Positions 23,882-34,439 of a DNA stretch of 64,000 nucleotides are shown here, piece by piece; within the stretch, counting starts at the first letter, position 1; each line of letters opens with the position of its first letter. Origin of the DNA: Rotaria macrura. Its lineage: Eukaryota > Rotifera > Eurotatoria > Philodinida > Philodinidae. The stretch is taken from positions 1 to 64,000 of the forward strand of contig OENT01000223.1 in NCBI GenBank assembly GCA_900239685.1. Reading direction: 5' to 3'. Both the position numbers and the translations under genes were made by a program. Under the pieces are notes generated by a model, which saw nothing but the letters and a program-made list of their open reading frames with translations, searched no databases and had not been told where the DNA came from.

Positions 23882-25462
23882 CCCATGTGAAAATTTCAGC
23901 GAAAAGGCTGGCTGAAAACAGCTTAAATTGGTCGCTGTTCAGCGCACATTTCTAAGCGATTTAAAGAGCTTAAAGTGAAAAGTCTCAGCGCTTTTAAGTG
24001 CTGAAATTTATCTTGTAATAAAAATAATTATTTCACTCCTCTAACGTCGCTATATGATAAACTATACTCAGAGTTTCTTTTTATGTCGTCTTACTACAAA
24101 TAAATTGAATTATTGAATTATTAATTGTGAGCAGATTTGCACCGGACACTGGATTCAATCATCGTATCTTTAAACTAGAAGGTAGCGCCATAAACCACTG
24201 TGCTACATTACCGTCTGAGAGTATCGATGATACAACATTATATCAATTATGCTAAACTAAGGTCGCTAACAAGTATCTGTTTTTCTTTTTTCGAGTGACT
24301 TTTTAAAAGTGCTATACATTTTTAAATTTTGAGTTGGGTTTCTTTCGTTGATGAAAACTAATTTAGAAATTTTTAGAAAAATAAAGATAATGAATAAATC
24401 ATTTCTAGGCATAGGGTTCTCAAGCTCTTAATTTACATTTAATTTTTCGAAATGGCTTAATTGGATTTTCTTGATAAAGAGAAGAGTTTTTTTAACAAGC
24501 ATAATTTTTAACATTGATATGAATGCAATGCTACTATTTACCGTTGATTATCGTTCACTTAGCGTAACGAAGAAGTTTTCCTGATTGAAAAATACTATTC
24601 GAGCTTTACAGAATATTTTAGTTTTGCATATTGGATTTCCTCAAAGAAAATTTACAACTTGAAACAAAACTCACAGAATTTACGAGATATTAGTTGTAAA
24701 GGTCGTGATAGAAAATTGTTATCAGTCTGACCACAGAAAACGCATTTTTACGTGCAAACTTCCAATCTCAAGTTCCCATCAATTCATAGAACGGTCTCAT
24801 CTACGGATATTGTATGATAATTTAATTAGCGTGCTATGCATGAGTTTCCCAAAATGGTCTCTGAAAGATTTTGAGGATTCGAAATCTTCGTGCGTAATCT
24901 TGGACAACAACCTTGATCACATTCCATCTTGTATAGATCTATAAGAATGTCAATTACGAGTGAGTAACATTATGATTTCGTCAGAATAAAAAGTTATTTA
25001 TAACGTCATGAATGAAAAATACATCAAACTCTGTATTTCTTCAGATGACAATATTGTTTAGATTTTAAACGAGGATACAAAATAAGCTATTGTTGAAATT
25101 TAAATTCAAGTGCTTCAAAGGACATAACTGATTTTTAGATTTTACACCTGTAAAATGTTTAACAGAGCGCTGATTTGCGCTTAAATTGAAAAAATTGACC
25201 ACACCATTAAATATTCCCGATCACAAGCACTGTAAATCGCTTAGATTCACGAAGCCGACAGTGCTTTTAAGCAAGTAGGCTGACAAGCGCTGAAAAGTGC
25301 TTCGAATATTATTTTCTAAGCTGAATTAAGCCACTTTCCACAGACAGCTGCTTTTAGGAGCTTATTATATGTATGTTTAATCACTTTTCAGCGACTTATT
25401 TATGATAAATCTATTCTAAGCTGCTGAAAAACAGCTTACAATGCAAAATATTTTCACATGGG
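23882..25462. mobile_element. TIR element with CCCATGTGAAAAT ends and AGCGCT-rich subterminal repeats
   Basis: CCCATGTGAAAAT at 23882-23894 is the reverse complement of ATTTTCACATGGG at 25450-25462. Inside both ends the sequence is dense in AGCGCTT/AAGCGCT and GCTGAAAA(C/A)AGCTT words, at about 23900-24010 and 25160-25440. That is typical of subterminal transposase-binding repeats in hAT-like or other DNA transposons. The 79-residue frame at 24705-24944 has no transposase motif I can recognise, so I see a non-autonomous element. No convincing target-site duplication is visible. It sits where the unknown gene copy 2 loses its downstream exons. Confidence 0.65.
24148..24226 (-). ncRNA. tRNA-like sequence (tRNA-derived SINE head or tRNA pseudogene)
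   Basis: On the minus strand TAGCACAGTGGTTTATGGCG resembles the RNA polymerase III A box, and GATTGAATCC lies about 30 bases later at the B-box position. The stem pairing expected of a real tRNA is poor, and I cannot read a sound anticodon arm. It is more likely a pseudo-tRNA or SINE head carried inside the TIR element than a working tRNA. Confidence 0.4.
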
Positions 25463-25502
25463 TTCGTTCTCGTACGTAGAAGAACAAATCGATCTTTTCC
25501 CA

Positions 25503-25755
25503 GCTAATGGTATTTGAGTTAGTTAGACGTCACTACCACGAGCATGAGTGTGTGATTCATATTTTAACAGTTTTACGGTATATCCTTGAAAAGAATTGTT
25601 TTATGAATTCTTTGAAAAATAAAAGAACACCAATAGACATGCAAAAGAAAACTACTCTCAATTTTTACACACCTGAAATTATTCAAAAATTTACCTATCA
25701 TCGATTGTTATTTTTCCAACAACATTCAGATTCAGTTGCTCAAATAAACAAATAA
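25503..25755 (+). pseudogene. Orphan exon-like frame, 82 residues, no recognised family
   Basis: An acceptor-like TTTTCCCAG at about 25494-25502 precedes an open frame: MVFELVRRHYHEHECVIHIL... ending ...QQHSDSVAQINK with TAA. The residue composition (HYHEHEC, balanced charge) looks coding. It does not resemble exons 4-6 of the neighbouring unknown gene family. No upstream exon can be found, because the TIR element abuts it. It could be the tail of a gene cut by rearrangement. Confidence 0.35.
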
Positions 25756-25987
25756 ATCTATTGATATCTTGATCAATCTCGTTGAATTCATTCGTAGAAA
25801 AGAATGAGACTAGAATAATTATAGTCCCATTTACATAGCACGTGCCATTTTAATTGTTTCATTCATCGAGAATTCCATCGGCATTCATCTCAATTCATAA
25901 CTGAGATATTCCGAAGTCCTAAGCTTTTTCGTCAGCTGCATAGACGTTCACCATATGTCATTCGACTTCAGAGTATAGATTATCATC

Positions 25988-26180
25988 TACCCAGGTCGTT
26001 CGTTCCGGAGCCCGAATCCGGCCGGAACCCGCAGGAAACGGGATATTTTCCGGCTTCTTCCTGCCGGTTCCGGTGTATTTCCGGCCGTTTCCGGCCGGAA
26101 AAAACAACAATCCGACAAACAAATATCGGAAAACACTCGGAATTCCCCGTATTCCGACCAAATTATTTCTGCATCGGAAA
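25988..26180. repeat. Word island A: TTCCGGCCGGAA repeats with TACCCAGGT edge
   Basis: Starts at TACCCAGGT (25988-25996). The next 130 bases repeat TTCCGG and CCGGAA in both orientations, several times fused into the palindrome TTCCGGCCGGAA. A tail of looser TCCGA/TCGGA words runs to about 26175. GC content jumps far above the surroundings. An 81-residue minus-strand frame across it is an artefact of the repeat. No matching right edge was found. Confidence 0.7.
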
Positions 26181-26464
26181 TCAGGCCTCCGCTTGAAAAA
26201 CAATTACATTGAATATTAAACTCTCAATTATATCATTCCTAGATATCCAAATCATCGATTCACGAAAAAAGACCTTTAAAAGTCTTTTTCGAGATTTTTT
26301 TTCTAAATCCTTCATTTTAAGGACAAAGTGGATCAAATTGATTGGTTATCATACTTTGATGGAGTCGCGGAAAAGTTTTAGACTTGTTACAAAGAATGTT
26401 ATTGTTTTCAGTGTCTTTGTGTGCATTTCAAGTGTGTTTCATAAAAATTTATCTATCGTAGGCC

Positions 26465-26810
26465 ATGTTGAGAACTTTCAAGCGTCACCTACCTTGATCG
26501 AAGACTCGGGAAAGTCTCAAAAACGTGGTGTCTAACATGTGTGTTGTCCTTACACATAGCGTTTTCAGTTTGCAAAAGTCTCAAAATCCGATTTTAAGGT
26601 CTTCTGACCTAGGGTTCTCAATTTTGGGACAAAAACATTTCCGGAATAGAACATAAAGTGTTTCATGTAAAGTTTATTTGTCCTCCGTCAATCCTCTGAT
26701 GCTTCGCAATAGAAAAAAGTAGTAGAACGTGATTTCGAGACTTTAAAAGCGTCACTTACCTTGATCGAAGACTCGGGAAAGTCTCAAAAACGTGGTGTTT
26801 AAGAGAGCCT
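26465..26810 (+). repeat. Direct repeat pair, about 60 bp, 268 bp apart
   Basis: The segments at about 26483-26531 and 26751-26799 share an almost identical block: AGCGTCAC(C/T)TACCTTGATC followed by GAAGACTCGGGAAAGTCTCA and AAAACGTGGTGT. Weaker similarity upstream (GTGTTTCAT, TTTAT) suggests the whole 268-base unit was tandemly duplicated long ago. No coding frame is conserved between the copies. Confidence 0.75.
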
Positions 26811-27832
26811 ATTTGAGACGACCGACCAACTTAAACAGAAGTCGGTTGGCGGCAAATTTTAGATTTTCGATTTAGATATTCCAAACGATAGACCACTGTT
26901 CGAAACCTCTAAATCCAGAATATTAGCTCTTTTTGACTCTCCTGTGAAAAATGGGAGCGTGTGCAAGTGACATACCCTCAAGCACTTAATTAAAAAATCG
27001 ACTTTTCAATTAGTCTTTGTATTGTCGACTTTTTTCATCAGCCGTTCATGAGTTTCACTTGCAGAATTTCTCAAACGATGCAGAATTGTTTTCTCTACAA
27101 AACGGGTTCACTAAATTGTTTCTGAAGCATATTTTCTAATCCATAGTGTCGATATGCCGAATAAATTCTTGGTTGGAAAAAAATACGATTTTCTAGTATT
27201 CTGCTTCTAACCTCACTGGATATTTCTGTCCCAAAATTATTTTCATATTTTCTGAAAGCCCTTTCATTTCTGCATCGTTTACAACAAATGTTAGCCTATG
27301 ATGATGAATTTCACTAATTTTGGTCTCTTTTTGGCCCTTGCATTTCACATATTTTACCAAATCGAAGTTCTGACTCTAGATTCGTAATCAGCATAAAAAA
27401 CTACGTAGAATAGACTACTTTTGAAATATTTTCCAGGCTTATCCTCTGTCCCTTGCCTGCTCAAACACTAATTTCTAAATTATTATCCTATATTCGTCTC
27501 AGTACATTGACTATTAATATAGCCTTACATTATTTTTCTAATGTAAGCATATGATTTTATAGAGCTTTTTACGGGCTACAAGATGCAGCATCCGACTTTT
27601 TATTGCATTCTTTTTTGGGGTCGAAAAACATCATTTATTTTTGACGATTTTATGAGCATCTTAATTTGAGGTCACTGGAATGCATTTTCTGATCGATATT
27701 GGCATGAGGTTTTTTGAGTGATGCAGTATTGACATGAAAGCTTCGTTTTATTAGTAGTCATAGTTCTGAGCACGGAATTTTAGTCAATTATTCATGGATG
27801 TGTGGAAGACTGCGCATCACAAACAGCGTACC
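26811..27832. other. Gene-free spacer
   Basis: No gene, RNA or clear element identified. Confidence 0.4.
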
Positions 27833-28185
27833 TACCCAGGAGGATGATTCCGACACTTGGATCCGATCGGATGCCTCTCTGATCCGATCATGTTTCCATC
27901 GGATTTTCTCTTATCCGACGAAATCCGATCGGATTCCTGGTTGCGATTCCTGATTCAGATCCCTAGTGTTGGGTTTTATCGAATCCTACTATCGGAATCC
28001 GATTGGATTTCATCGTATGATTAGACAGGCCTCTACTATTGGGTTTAAATGCTAATTCGTACACAAATAAGAAAATAGATTTCTCCCGTCGGATCCGTTA
28101 CTGTTTCCACAACCCGGATTCCCATAGGATTTCATCGGATTGTAGGATCCGATCGGATTCGTTATCGGATTCATTCACCTGGGTA
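27833..28185. repeat. Word island B: ATCCGATCGGAT repeats between TACCCAGG and CCTGGGTA
   Basis: Bounded on the left by TACCCAGG (27833-27840) and on the right by CACCTGGGTA (28176-28185), which are inverted copies. Between them ATCCGA/TCGGAT words recur more than ten times in both orientations. Several are full palindromes GATCCGATCGGAT or AATCCGATCGGATT. The island looks like a 353-base mini-element with short inverted ends and a core made almost wholly of one self-complementary word. There is no coding content. Confidence 0.75.
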
Positions 28186-28660
28186 AATAAAATCCAGCAT
28201 AATGTAAAATAAAATGAAATAAAAATAACATCTACAATAAAATAAAATACAAATTAAATCGAGCATGGAATATATGAAATATATTGAAGTCTAGAATAAA
28301 ATAAAACATACATCAAATCGAGGATAGAATAAAAAGAATAAAATTCAGAATAAAACAAAAATAAAAATAAATATACTCTATGATAACTACAATAAAATTA
28401 AAATAAAATATATGAATTGAGTTCATAAGTTTAAAAAACGTAAAACTAAAAGTAAAACGACTCACTGATCCTATAACCAATCAGAAGATATGGGGTCGCT
28501 TTAAGTTACAGTGCAAATAAAATGCAACGAGTGAAAAATAAAAACGAGTGAAATAAATAAAATTAAAATAATTAAAACTGAAACAAAATTAAATAATATA
28601 GTGAAACTAGTGATGAAAACAATTAAATTTAAAAATATTTTTATAATAGGAAGCAAACAA
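28186..28660 (+). repeat. A-rich low-complexity stretch (AAATAAAAT-type)
   Basis: Nearly 500 bases dominated by degenerate AAATAAAATA words directly follow island B. Interruptions such as ATCGAG(C/G)AT(G/A)GAATA occur near 28257 and 28317, about 60 bases apart, so part of it is an old short tandem repeat. A long decayed poly(A)-type tail or a simple repeat are both possible. Confidence 0.65.
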
Positions 28661-28794
28661 ATAATTTCGTGCACTGAATGTGCATACTTCCTTTCTCGGT
28701 GTGGTTTTTGCTGTCATTCTTTCGAAAACCCCACCTCTACATGCGATCCATTTTAACCACATATAAGCTCAAGATATGACTGAAATACAGCATT

Positions 28795-29030
28795 GATCCG
28801 GTGGTCGGATGCTAGACGTTTACGTTACGGCATCATAACGGTCTTTATACGGTGGCCGTATAATGCACGTTTACGGAGCATCGTAAGCGAACACCGTATA
28901 TGGCGCCGGGTTATACCGTAATCTAGCCGTAATACGGGGCACCGTATACTGCCACTGTATCCAGGCCTAAAAATACCGTATTTTAGCCGAATACAGTCGT
29001 ATACGTACCGTATTGTTCCACCTGGGAAGT
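28795..29030. repeat. Word island C: ACCGTAT/ATACGGT repeats with CCACCTGGGA edge
   Basis: About 230 bases are packed with ACCGTA, TACGGT and GCCGTA words in both orientations, for example ATACGGTGGCCGTAT near 28849 and GTATACGTACCGTAT near 29000. The island ends at CCACCTGGGA (29018-29027), whose complement matches the left edge of islands A and B apart from its first base. No left partner was found. A 75-residue minus-strand frame across it is a by-product of the repeat. Confidence 0.7.
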
Positions 29031-29844
29031 GGTAGAAATTCAGCGGGTCCATCCTACTGTTTATGGTGTTATCAGTAAAACAATAGGATCATTTGTGCCA
29101 TCGTATAGCTTAAACCAGGAGAATAAGCTCTTTCTAATCATGAACATAAGATAGATAGGTTGATATAATTTATTATTACCATTTGTTGATGTTGTTGGGG
29201 GTGAGTGTGTGTGTTCACCCATGCCCAGAGTTATATAAGCTTTGCGATTTATAGTGCTCTCGATGGAGCAAATTATATGCTTTCAAACGCAAATAGTTTA
29301 TTAAATGTATGTTACGATTAAAAGGTTTTACAGGCGTTTTTCTGAAGCCACGCAATGAAAAAATCACTTGTTTTTTAAACTTAATTGTAATTGGTATTTC
29401 ATGCGATGTTGTGCATCCATATAAAAACAAGAAAAAATTATCTTTTACGGCTTCGTGTATTTTGATATGATTCATTCTAATCACTCATCTATCGAAAAGT
29501 TACTCGAAGATACTTTTTATATCGATTTATAGAAGAAAAAGTCTGACATCTCAGACTTGAAACTTAGCTTGAATTTTTCTTGAATAGGGTTTTTGATTAT
29601 TACATTTCTGTATGTTCCAGATTTCTTCGCTATTGTAAAACTAGAAAGCTAGGCTTCGTGTCAAAATGAAGGTAAACAACAGCTTGACAACTTAAGACCG
29701 CCAGATATTTTTATTTCATGCCTATGTTCATTAAAGGCTCAATGTTCTGTACCAAACTCCATCGTTTTCTTTTTGGGATTTGCATGCGATTTATGAGAAG
29801 ACTCAAACACCTACAGCCACACTTCACATCTCATAGACAAGGAT
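29031..29844. other. Gene-free spacer, downstream of BTB-TLDc gene
   Basis: A small palindromic GT-rich stretch (GGGTGAGTGTGTGTGTTCACCC, near 29198; arms GGGTGA/TCACCC) is the only clear structure. The 89-residue minus frame at 29215-29484 has no motif. Confidence 0.4.
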
Positions 29845-30960
29845 TCAGCAGAGTTTGAAGACTTCGATGTCTAATGTGGTGAAGTTGGCTGTTCCGGTGA
29901 AAGTATTTTGACCTTGGCCAGTTGTATCCATATAAAAGAAAGGAAAACTAAACGAACTTGACTGATTTGAGTTGCTGTTGGCAAAAATGGTGATATCACA
30001 GCCGCCAAAGATGGGTCCATAGCTGCTATTATATTGTAGAGCGTTGGCTATGTTGGTTGGTTTGACCAAATATTTTGTTGGTTGAATGTTGTGAGGATTC
30101 GTCAAAGTGAACAAAAATGCATGAGGATCACTTATATATGTGCCACTAGTTGAAGTCCATGCTACAGATGCATAACCTCCAAATAAATAATTACTTGTTG
30201 ATTGCACAAGTGTCATTGTTGATCCTTGATTGTCACATCGTGTGTGAAATGCAGTTGGATCAAAACCGTCACGCGAACCCTTGTAAATAAGTTTCCATTT
30301 CTGATTAGCTTTGCCGTAGAATTCGTTCACCTTCTTTTCCTGTTCCATCGTAAGCAACGCTCCATTCCCGAAGTCCTTTGTCTTGTCTTCCTGTTTGATT
30401 TCTACTTTGCGATCAGGCTCTGTAAGAACATCGATCAGACTATGCAAACAGAAATATCTGGCTTCAATGATCAGCTTTTGTCGGAGTGTTTCGTTTTTCA
30501 TCACATCATCCAGCACAATATTGGTGCGAAAGTATTCGAGAATGTGAGTGAAAAGTTTACCATTGCGATCAATGAAGATACTATCATCTTTGGGATCTCG
30601 TTCCAGTTGCCACTGCTTGGAAAATAAGGCAGTAAAGAAGGTGTCCTTCTCACGTGTCAAAGTCTCAACACTTGTCGTATATCTGTCACCTCCAACATTG
30701 AGTATCACCATACCCTTTATTGATGTCGTTTCCAACTTGATTTTAGTTTCTTTCCATTCCTTTTCTTCATTTGATACGTTAGCCAATTTATCTTCTAAAT
30801 GTGTAGCCATTTCTGTGACTTGTCTATAAAGTTCCTCAGCTGAGTTGATGCAGGCATTACACTCGTTTAATTTTTCGACGATATCAGTTCGAAGTGCACC
30901 GAAGCGTGTCTTGAGTTGAGTTATTTGGTTTAGAACGTTTGCTAGTCGTGTCGAAGTCAT
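29845..30960 (-). CDS. BTB (T1/KCTD-type) and TLDc domain protein
   Basis: Single-exon gene, 371 residues. Residues 1-80 are a coiled coil (LNQITQLKTRFGALRTDIVEKLN...). Residues 82-175 are a T1/KCTD-type BTB domain: MVILNVGGDRYTTSVETLTR, FFTALFSKQW, SIFIDRNGKLFTHILEYFRT, EARYFCLHSLIDVL. Residues 215-371 are a TLDc domain: WKLIYKGSRDGFDPTAFHTR, GSTMTLVQSTSNYLFGGYAS, FLFTLTNPHN, GPIFGGCDITIF. The BTB part mediates oligomerisation and often cullin-3 binding. TLDc domains are linked to oxidation resistance and V-ATPase regulation, although no function is shown for this combination here. Start and stop are clear and the frame is intact. The intron-less structure contrasts with its neighbours and may indicate a retro-copied or expanded family. 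Confidence 0.9.
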   Translation of the reverse strand: MTSTRLANVLNQITQLKTRFGALRTDIVEKLNECNACINSAEELYRQVTEMATHLEDKLANVSNEEKEWKETKIKLETTSIKGMVILNVGGDRYTTSVETLTREKDTFFTALFSKQWQLERDPKDDSIFIDRNGKLFTHILEYFRTNIVLDDVMKNETLRQKLIIEARYFCLHSLIDVLTEPDRKVEIKQEDKTKDFGNGALLTMEQEKKVNEFYGKANQKWKLIYKGSRDGFDPTAFHTRCDNQGSTMTLVQSTSNYLFGGYASVAWTSTSGTYISDPHAFLFTLTNPHNIQPTKYLVKPTNIANALQYNSSYGPIFGGCDITIFANSNSNQSSSFSFPFFYMDTTGQGQNTFTGTANFTTLDIEVFKLC

Positions 30961-32209
30961 TTCGTGTTATTTCTTATCTATAATGAAAGACACGTCATAA
31001 CTTCAAATAAAATTCGCTCGAGAAGCCTAGTGATACAACAAATATCTTTCTTATATCAAACATGTTTCTAACAATTATAAAGAATACCATAGCATTTTAC
31101 TACCAGAAAGCTTTCTATATGTAATAAAGGAAATTGCATTAGGCTAATGCCTTATCGTGTAATCTCAATTGTGAATTGACTTACTCAGATAGGAAAGAAG
31201 TTATGTGACGGTGGAAAAAAAACAGTTTTCTAATTTTGTGGAATGCAAGTCTGAGTATAATATACTCCAGTGTTGCTTTCTTTTTCTAAAAAATCGTGTT
31301 CTGAAAACGAACACAACGCAAATTTTCAGCCATAAAACGCGCTTTTTATTAACTTTTTCTGACGGCATGACAACTCGTTTTCGAACACACACACTTCGAA
31401 GTAGAGCGATAAGTGTACATGCGCAAGAACAACAACAAAACGACGATGACTCACCGTCTGATATTTTTCACTTCATTTTTGAAATGATATAGGTCAATTT
31501 ATCTACGTTTCAGTATTTCTGTGTGGGATTCAGCCAGAAACTTCAGGGTGTGAGGTTGGATATGTTTATGATAATCTGGCAATAGAAAATCGCGCCCGAA
31601 GTCATAAACACACTCACACTCATGGATTCTGATCTCAATAAAAGAAAAGAGTACCATTTTTAAACAGCAATGCTCGCATATTATTCTCCTACTCATATTG
31701 TATTCAAGTTTCTCTACGAATTGATGGTTAAAAAATCAGAAAATTGCATGACCTGTAGTTAGTGATGAATCATTTTTATTGTGGTTTACGCTCATATACT
31801 GATGCCTGTTTCGTTTTACAAATCTAGAAAAGTCAACAGGTCACTGTTATGCAGATCACGCAGTTCATGATTCTATTTAGGAGAAGTAATCATACCTTAT
31901 ACAATATGTATAAGATGGAATTAATTTTGAACAGTACTGTCGTTCTTTTTAAACAGAGAACTCTGAAAACTATGCTTAGAATCAAATACTCACTTCAAGA
32001 GTATCTTAGATATTGACGCCTCACAAATTATATAGACTACTATGCTTGGCATTTACACCAGAGAGACTCAGTAATATGCAAATATAGTAAGATGTTTCTA
32101 CATGTTACTTGAGTGTTCAATTTCCGTTGTTTCAATCAATCAGCGTTGATTCGTGATTCGTAGATACTTTTTTAGAGTATCAAAGAATGATGAATTCGGA
32201 ATAGCATCT

Positions 32210-32244
<35 letters not shown>

Positions 32245-32526
32245 TAACACATAATTACGGTAGATGGCATTAATGTCACTTTTCTGTTTTCCAGCATGCA
32301 ATTAAAATTTATTGAAAATAAGAGAAAATGAATCTAAAAGTCATAAATATGAAAAACGATTTTCACTTGAGTAATAAATGCTCGACAAATAATGATGATT
32401 TATCCTATTGATCCACGAATAGTAATGAATCATCATATCATTTAATGGTTGATTGATCTATGTATGTTTCTTTTTTTTTGATTATACTACAATAATTTCT
32501 GACAATAAAAACTCGATCCCTTCGTA
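30961..32526. other. Gene-free spacer between divergent BTB-TLDc and erlin genes
   Basis: The promoters of the minus-strand BTB-TLDc gene and the plus-strand erlin gene must lie here. Apart from a (TA)n microsatellite (32213-32241) I see no repeats or conserved coding segments. The overlapping frames at 31201-31696 on both strands have no motif. Confidence 0.45.
32213..32241. repeat. (TA)n microsatellite
   Basis: About fourteen TA units. Confidence 0.9.
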
Positions 32527-33721
32527 ATGGTTCTCAGATGGTTAGTTGGTGTAGGAATTGCTATCGCTATTATTCCTCTTGGCATTCATCAAATACCTGA
32601 GGGACATGTTGGAATATATTATAGGTAAATGAATTGCGATATTTCCAATAAAATATCTGCTCCATCGATATATTATAGAGGTGGTGCACTTCTGACATCG
32701 ATGACAGCGCCGGGCTATCATGTCATGGCACCATTTCTTACAACAGTCAAAGTTGTTCAAACCACTTTGCAAACCGATGAAGGTAACTTATATTATTGTT
32801 TTTCAAATTGAATTTAAACAGAGTTTTTCTTTAGTAAAAAATATTCCTTGTGGAACGAGTGGTGGAACGATGATTTATTTCGACAAGATCGAAGTTGTTA
32901 ATATTCTAAGTCGTGATGCTGTTATTGATATTGTACGAAACTATACCGTTAATTATGACAGAACTTTAATATTTGATAAAATTCATCATGAAGTGAATCA
33001 GTTTTGTTCTGTACATTCACTTCAAGAAGTTTACATTGACTTATTTTCAAGCATTGATGATCATCTTAAACGAACAATACAAAATGATTTAAATATTTTA
33101 GCACCTGGACTTTATATTAGTTCAGTTCGAGGTAAGTTAAGTTTTTCGATCAGATTATTAAATTCAATAAATGTTCTTTTTCTCTCTGACTCAAAGTCAC
33201 AAAACCGAAAATACCCGAAGCTATTCGTCGAAATTATGAAACTATGGAACAAGAAAAAACACAGTAGGATAGTTTATACTTTTCTTGTTGCTAGCAGAAT
33301 GTTTGACATGTGCTTTTTAAATCAATTTAACAATAGATATATGATTACGACTGCTCATCAACAAGTTGTTGAAAAAGAAGCCGAAACTGATCGTCGTCGT
33401 GCAGTTATCGAAGCCGAAAAATTAGCACAAGTAGCTAAAATTCAATATGAACAAAAAATTTTAGGCAAAGAAGCTGAGAAACGTATTGCTGAAATTGAAG
33501 CGGAAATGCATTTAGCTAAAGAACGTTCACTAGCCGATGCAAATAAATATAAGAGTGACACAGAAGCTGAATCAAATACAAGAAAATTAACACCTGAATA
33601 TCTTCAATGGTCAATGTATCAAGCATTAGCACAAAATACAAAAATTTACTTTGGTGATTCAATTCCAAACATATTTACAACAGATATCAGCATCGATGCT
33701 CAGGCGAAAAAAACAAAATAA
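32527..33721 (+). CDS. ERLIN: Erlin (ER lipid-raft SPFH/prohibitin-domain protein)
   Basis: Five exons: 32527-32624, 32679-32782, 32835-33131, 33197-33263 and 33347-33721, all GT-AG and in phase. The start gives [20 protein letters not shown], a signal anchor, then [20 protein letters not shown] and the SPFH core: [71 protein letters not shown]. The coiled coil [20 protein letters not shown] follows, and the C-terminus includes KLTPEYL and [10 protein letters not shown]. Length and order match animal ERLIN1/2. Erlins form rings in the ER membrane, bind cholesterol, and hand activated IP3 receptors to the RNF170 ubiquitin ligase for degradation. The vertebrate Asn-glycosylation region and the five-intron style are typical. 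I cannot say whether it equals ERLIN1 or ERLIN2; it probably predates that split. Confidence 0.95.
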
Positions 33722-34439
33722 ACTTTGAACAACGTGATGATAAAAGACAATTGCTTTGCATATCAATGGTGATACTATTTCTCCTTTCCGTGTGTGTGTG
33801 TTTTGTGCTTTTTACTCAGTAAGCTGCTGTTGAAAAACTACAATCGACGACTATGTGAAGTGATCTAATTTTCCTTTTGTTTCTTTCTTAATATAAATGA
33901 AATCTGAAGAGGATTCATAGTTAGGTTCACATTCTGTTCGTTTTTAAACATGATAAAAATGTTCTGTCACGCTATTATTGTGTTCCCCAAAGAAATTAAA
34001 CATACAAAAAATATTTTCATCTGGTCTATTTGTGGATATGTGCATGTTAATTTATAGGCGATATGTGAACATTTTATCGATAAAATCATATAATATTTGA
34101 AATAAAGTTCGTAAGGTAAGACAATATACCTTTGAATGAGACGATCTGTAACAAACTTGTGTTTCGTACACCAGCAAACAATCGACGATCGATCGCTTGT
34201 TTCAACAATGCATAGCAACATCAATCTGTTATCATATCGAATTTCGTTTTTCGTTTTCTTCTTCTTTTGTTCTCTCCATGGAATTTTTTAGCAAACTGAT
34301 TATTTTAATGATGAAAGAAAAGCAAAAAACAGTTCGTATTCATCGCGTAATCAAATTTATGAGAGAATATATATATATAATGCACGTCTACATATGTGTC
34401 TGTGCGCATTGAAATTTGAAATTTAAATAATAGAAAAAC
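33722..34439. other. Spacer between erlin and PINCH genes
   Basis: AT-rich sequence of 718 bases. It must hold the erlin 3' UTR and the PINCH promoter and 5' UTR. No other feature is seen. Confidence 0.5.

Noticed and set aside
23882-25462. Large intron of the unknown gene copy 2
   Set aside because: Not fully excluded, but no counterpart of the later exons follows it, and inverted ends with subterminal repeats mark it as an element.
25958-26203. 81-residue minus-strand frame across island A
   Set aside because: Its Arg/Pro/Gly content comes only from TTCCGG word repeats; no start context or neighbours support it.
30226-30829. Two plus-strand frames of 133 and 93 residues
   Set aside because: They are antisense shadows of the BTB-TLDc gene.
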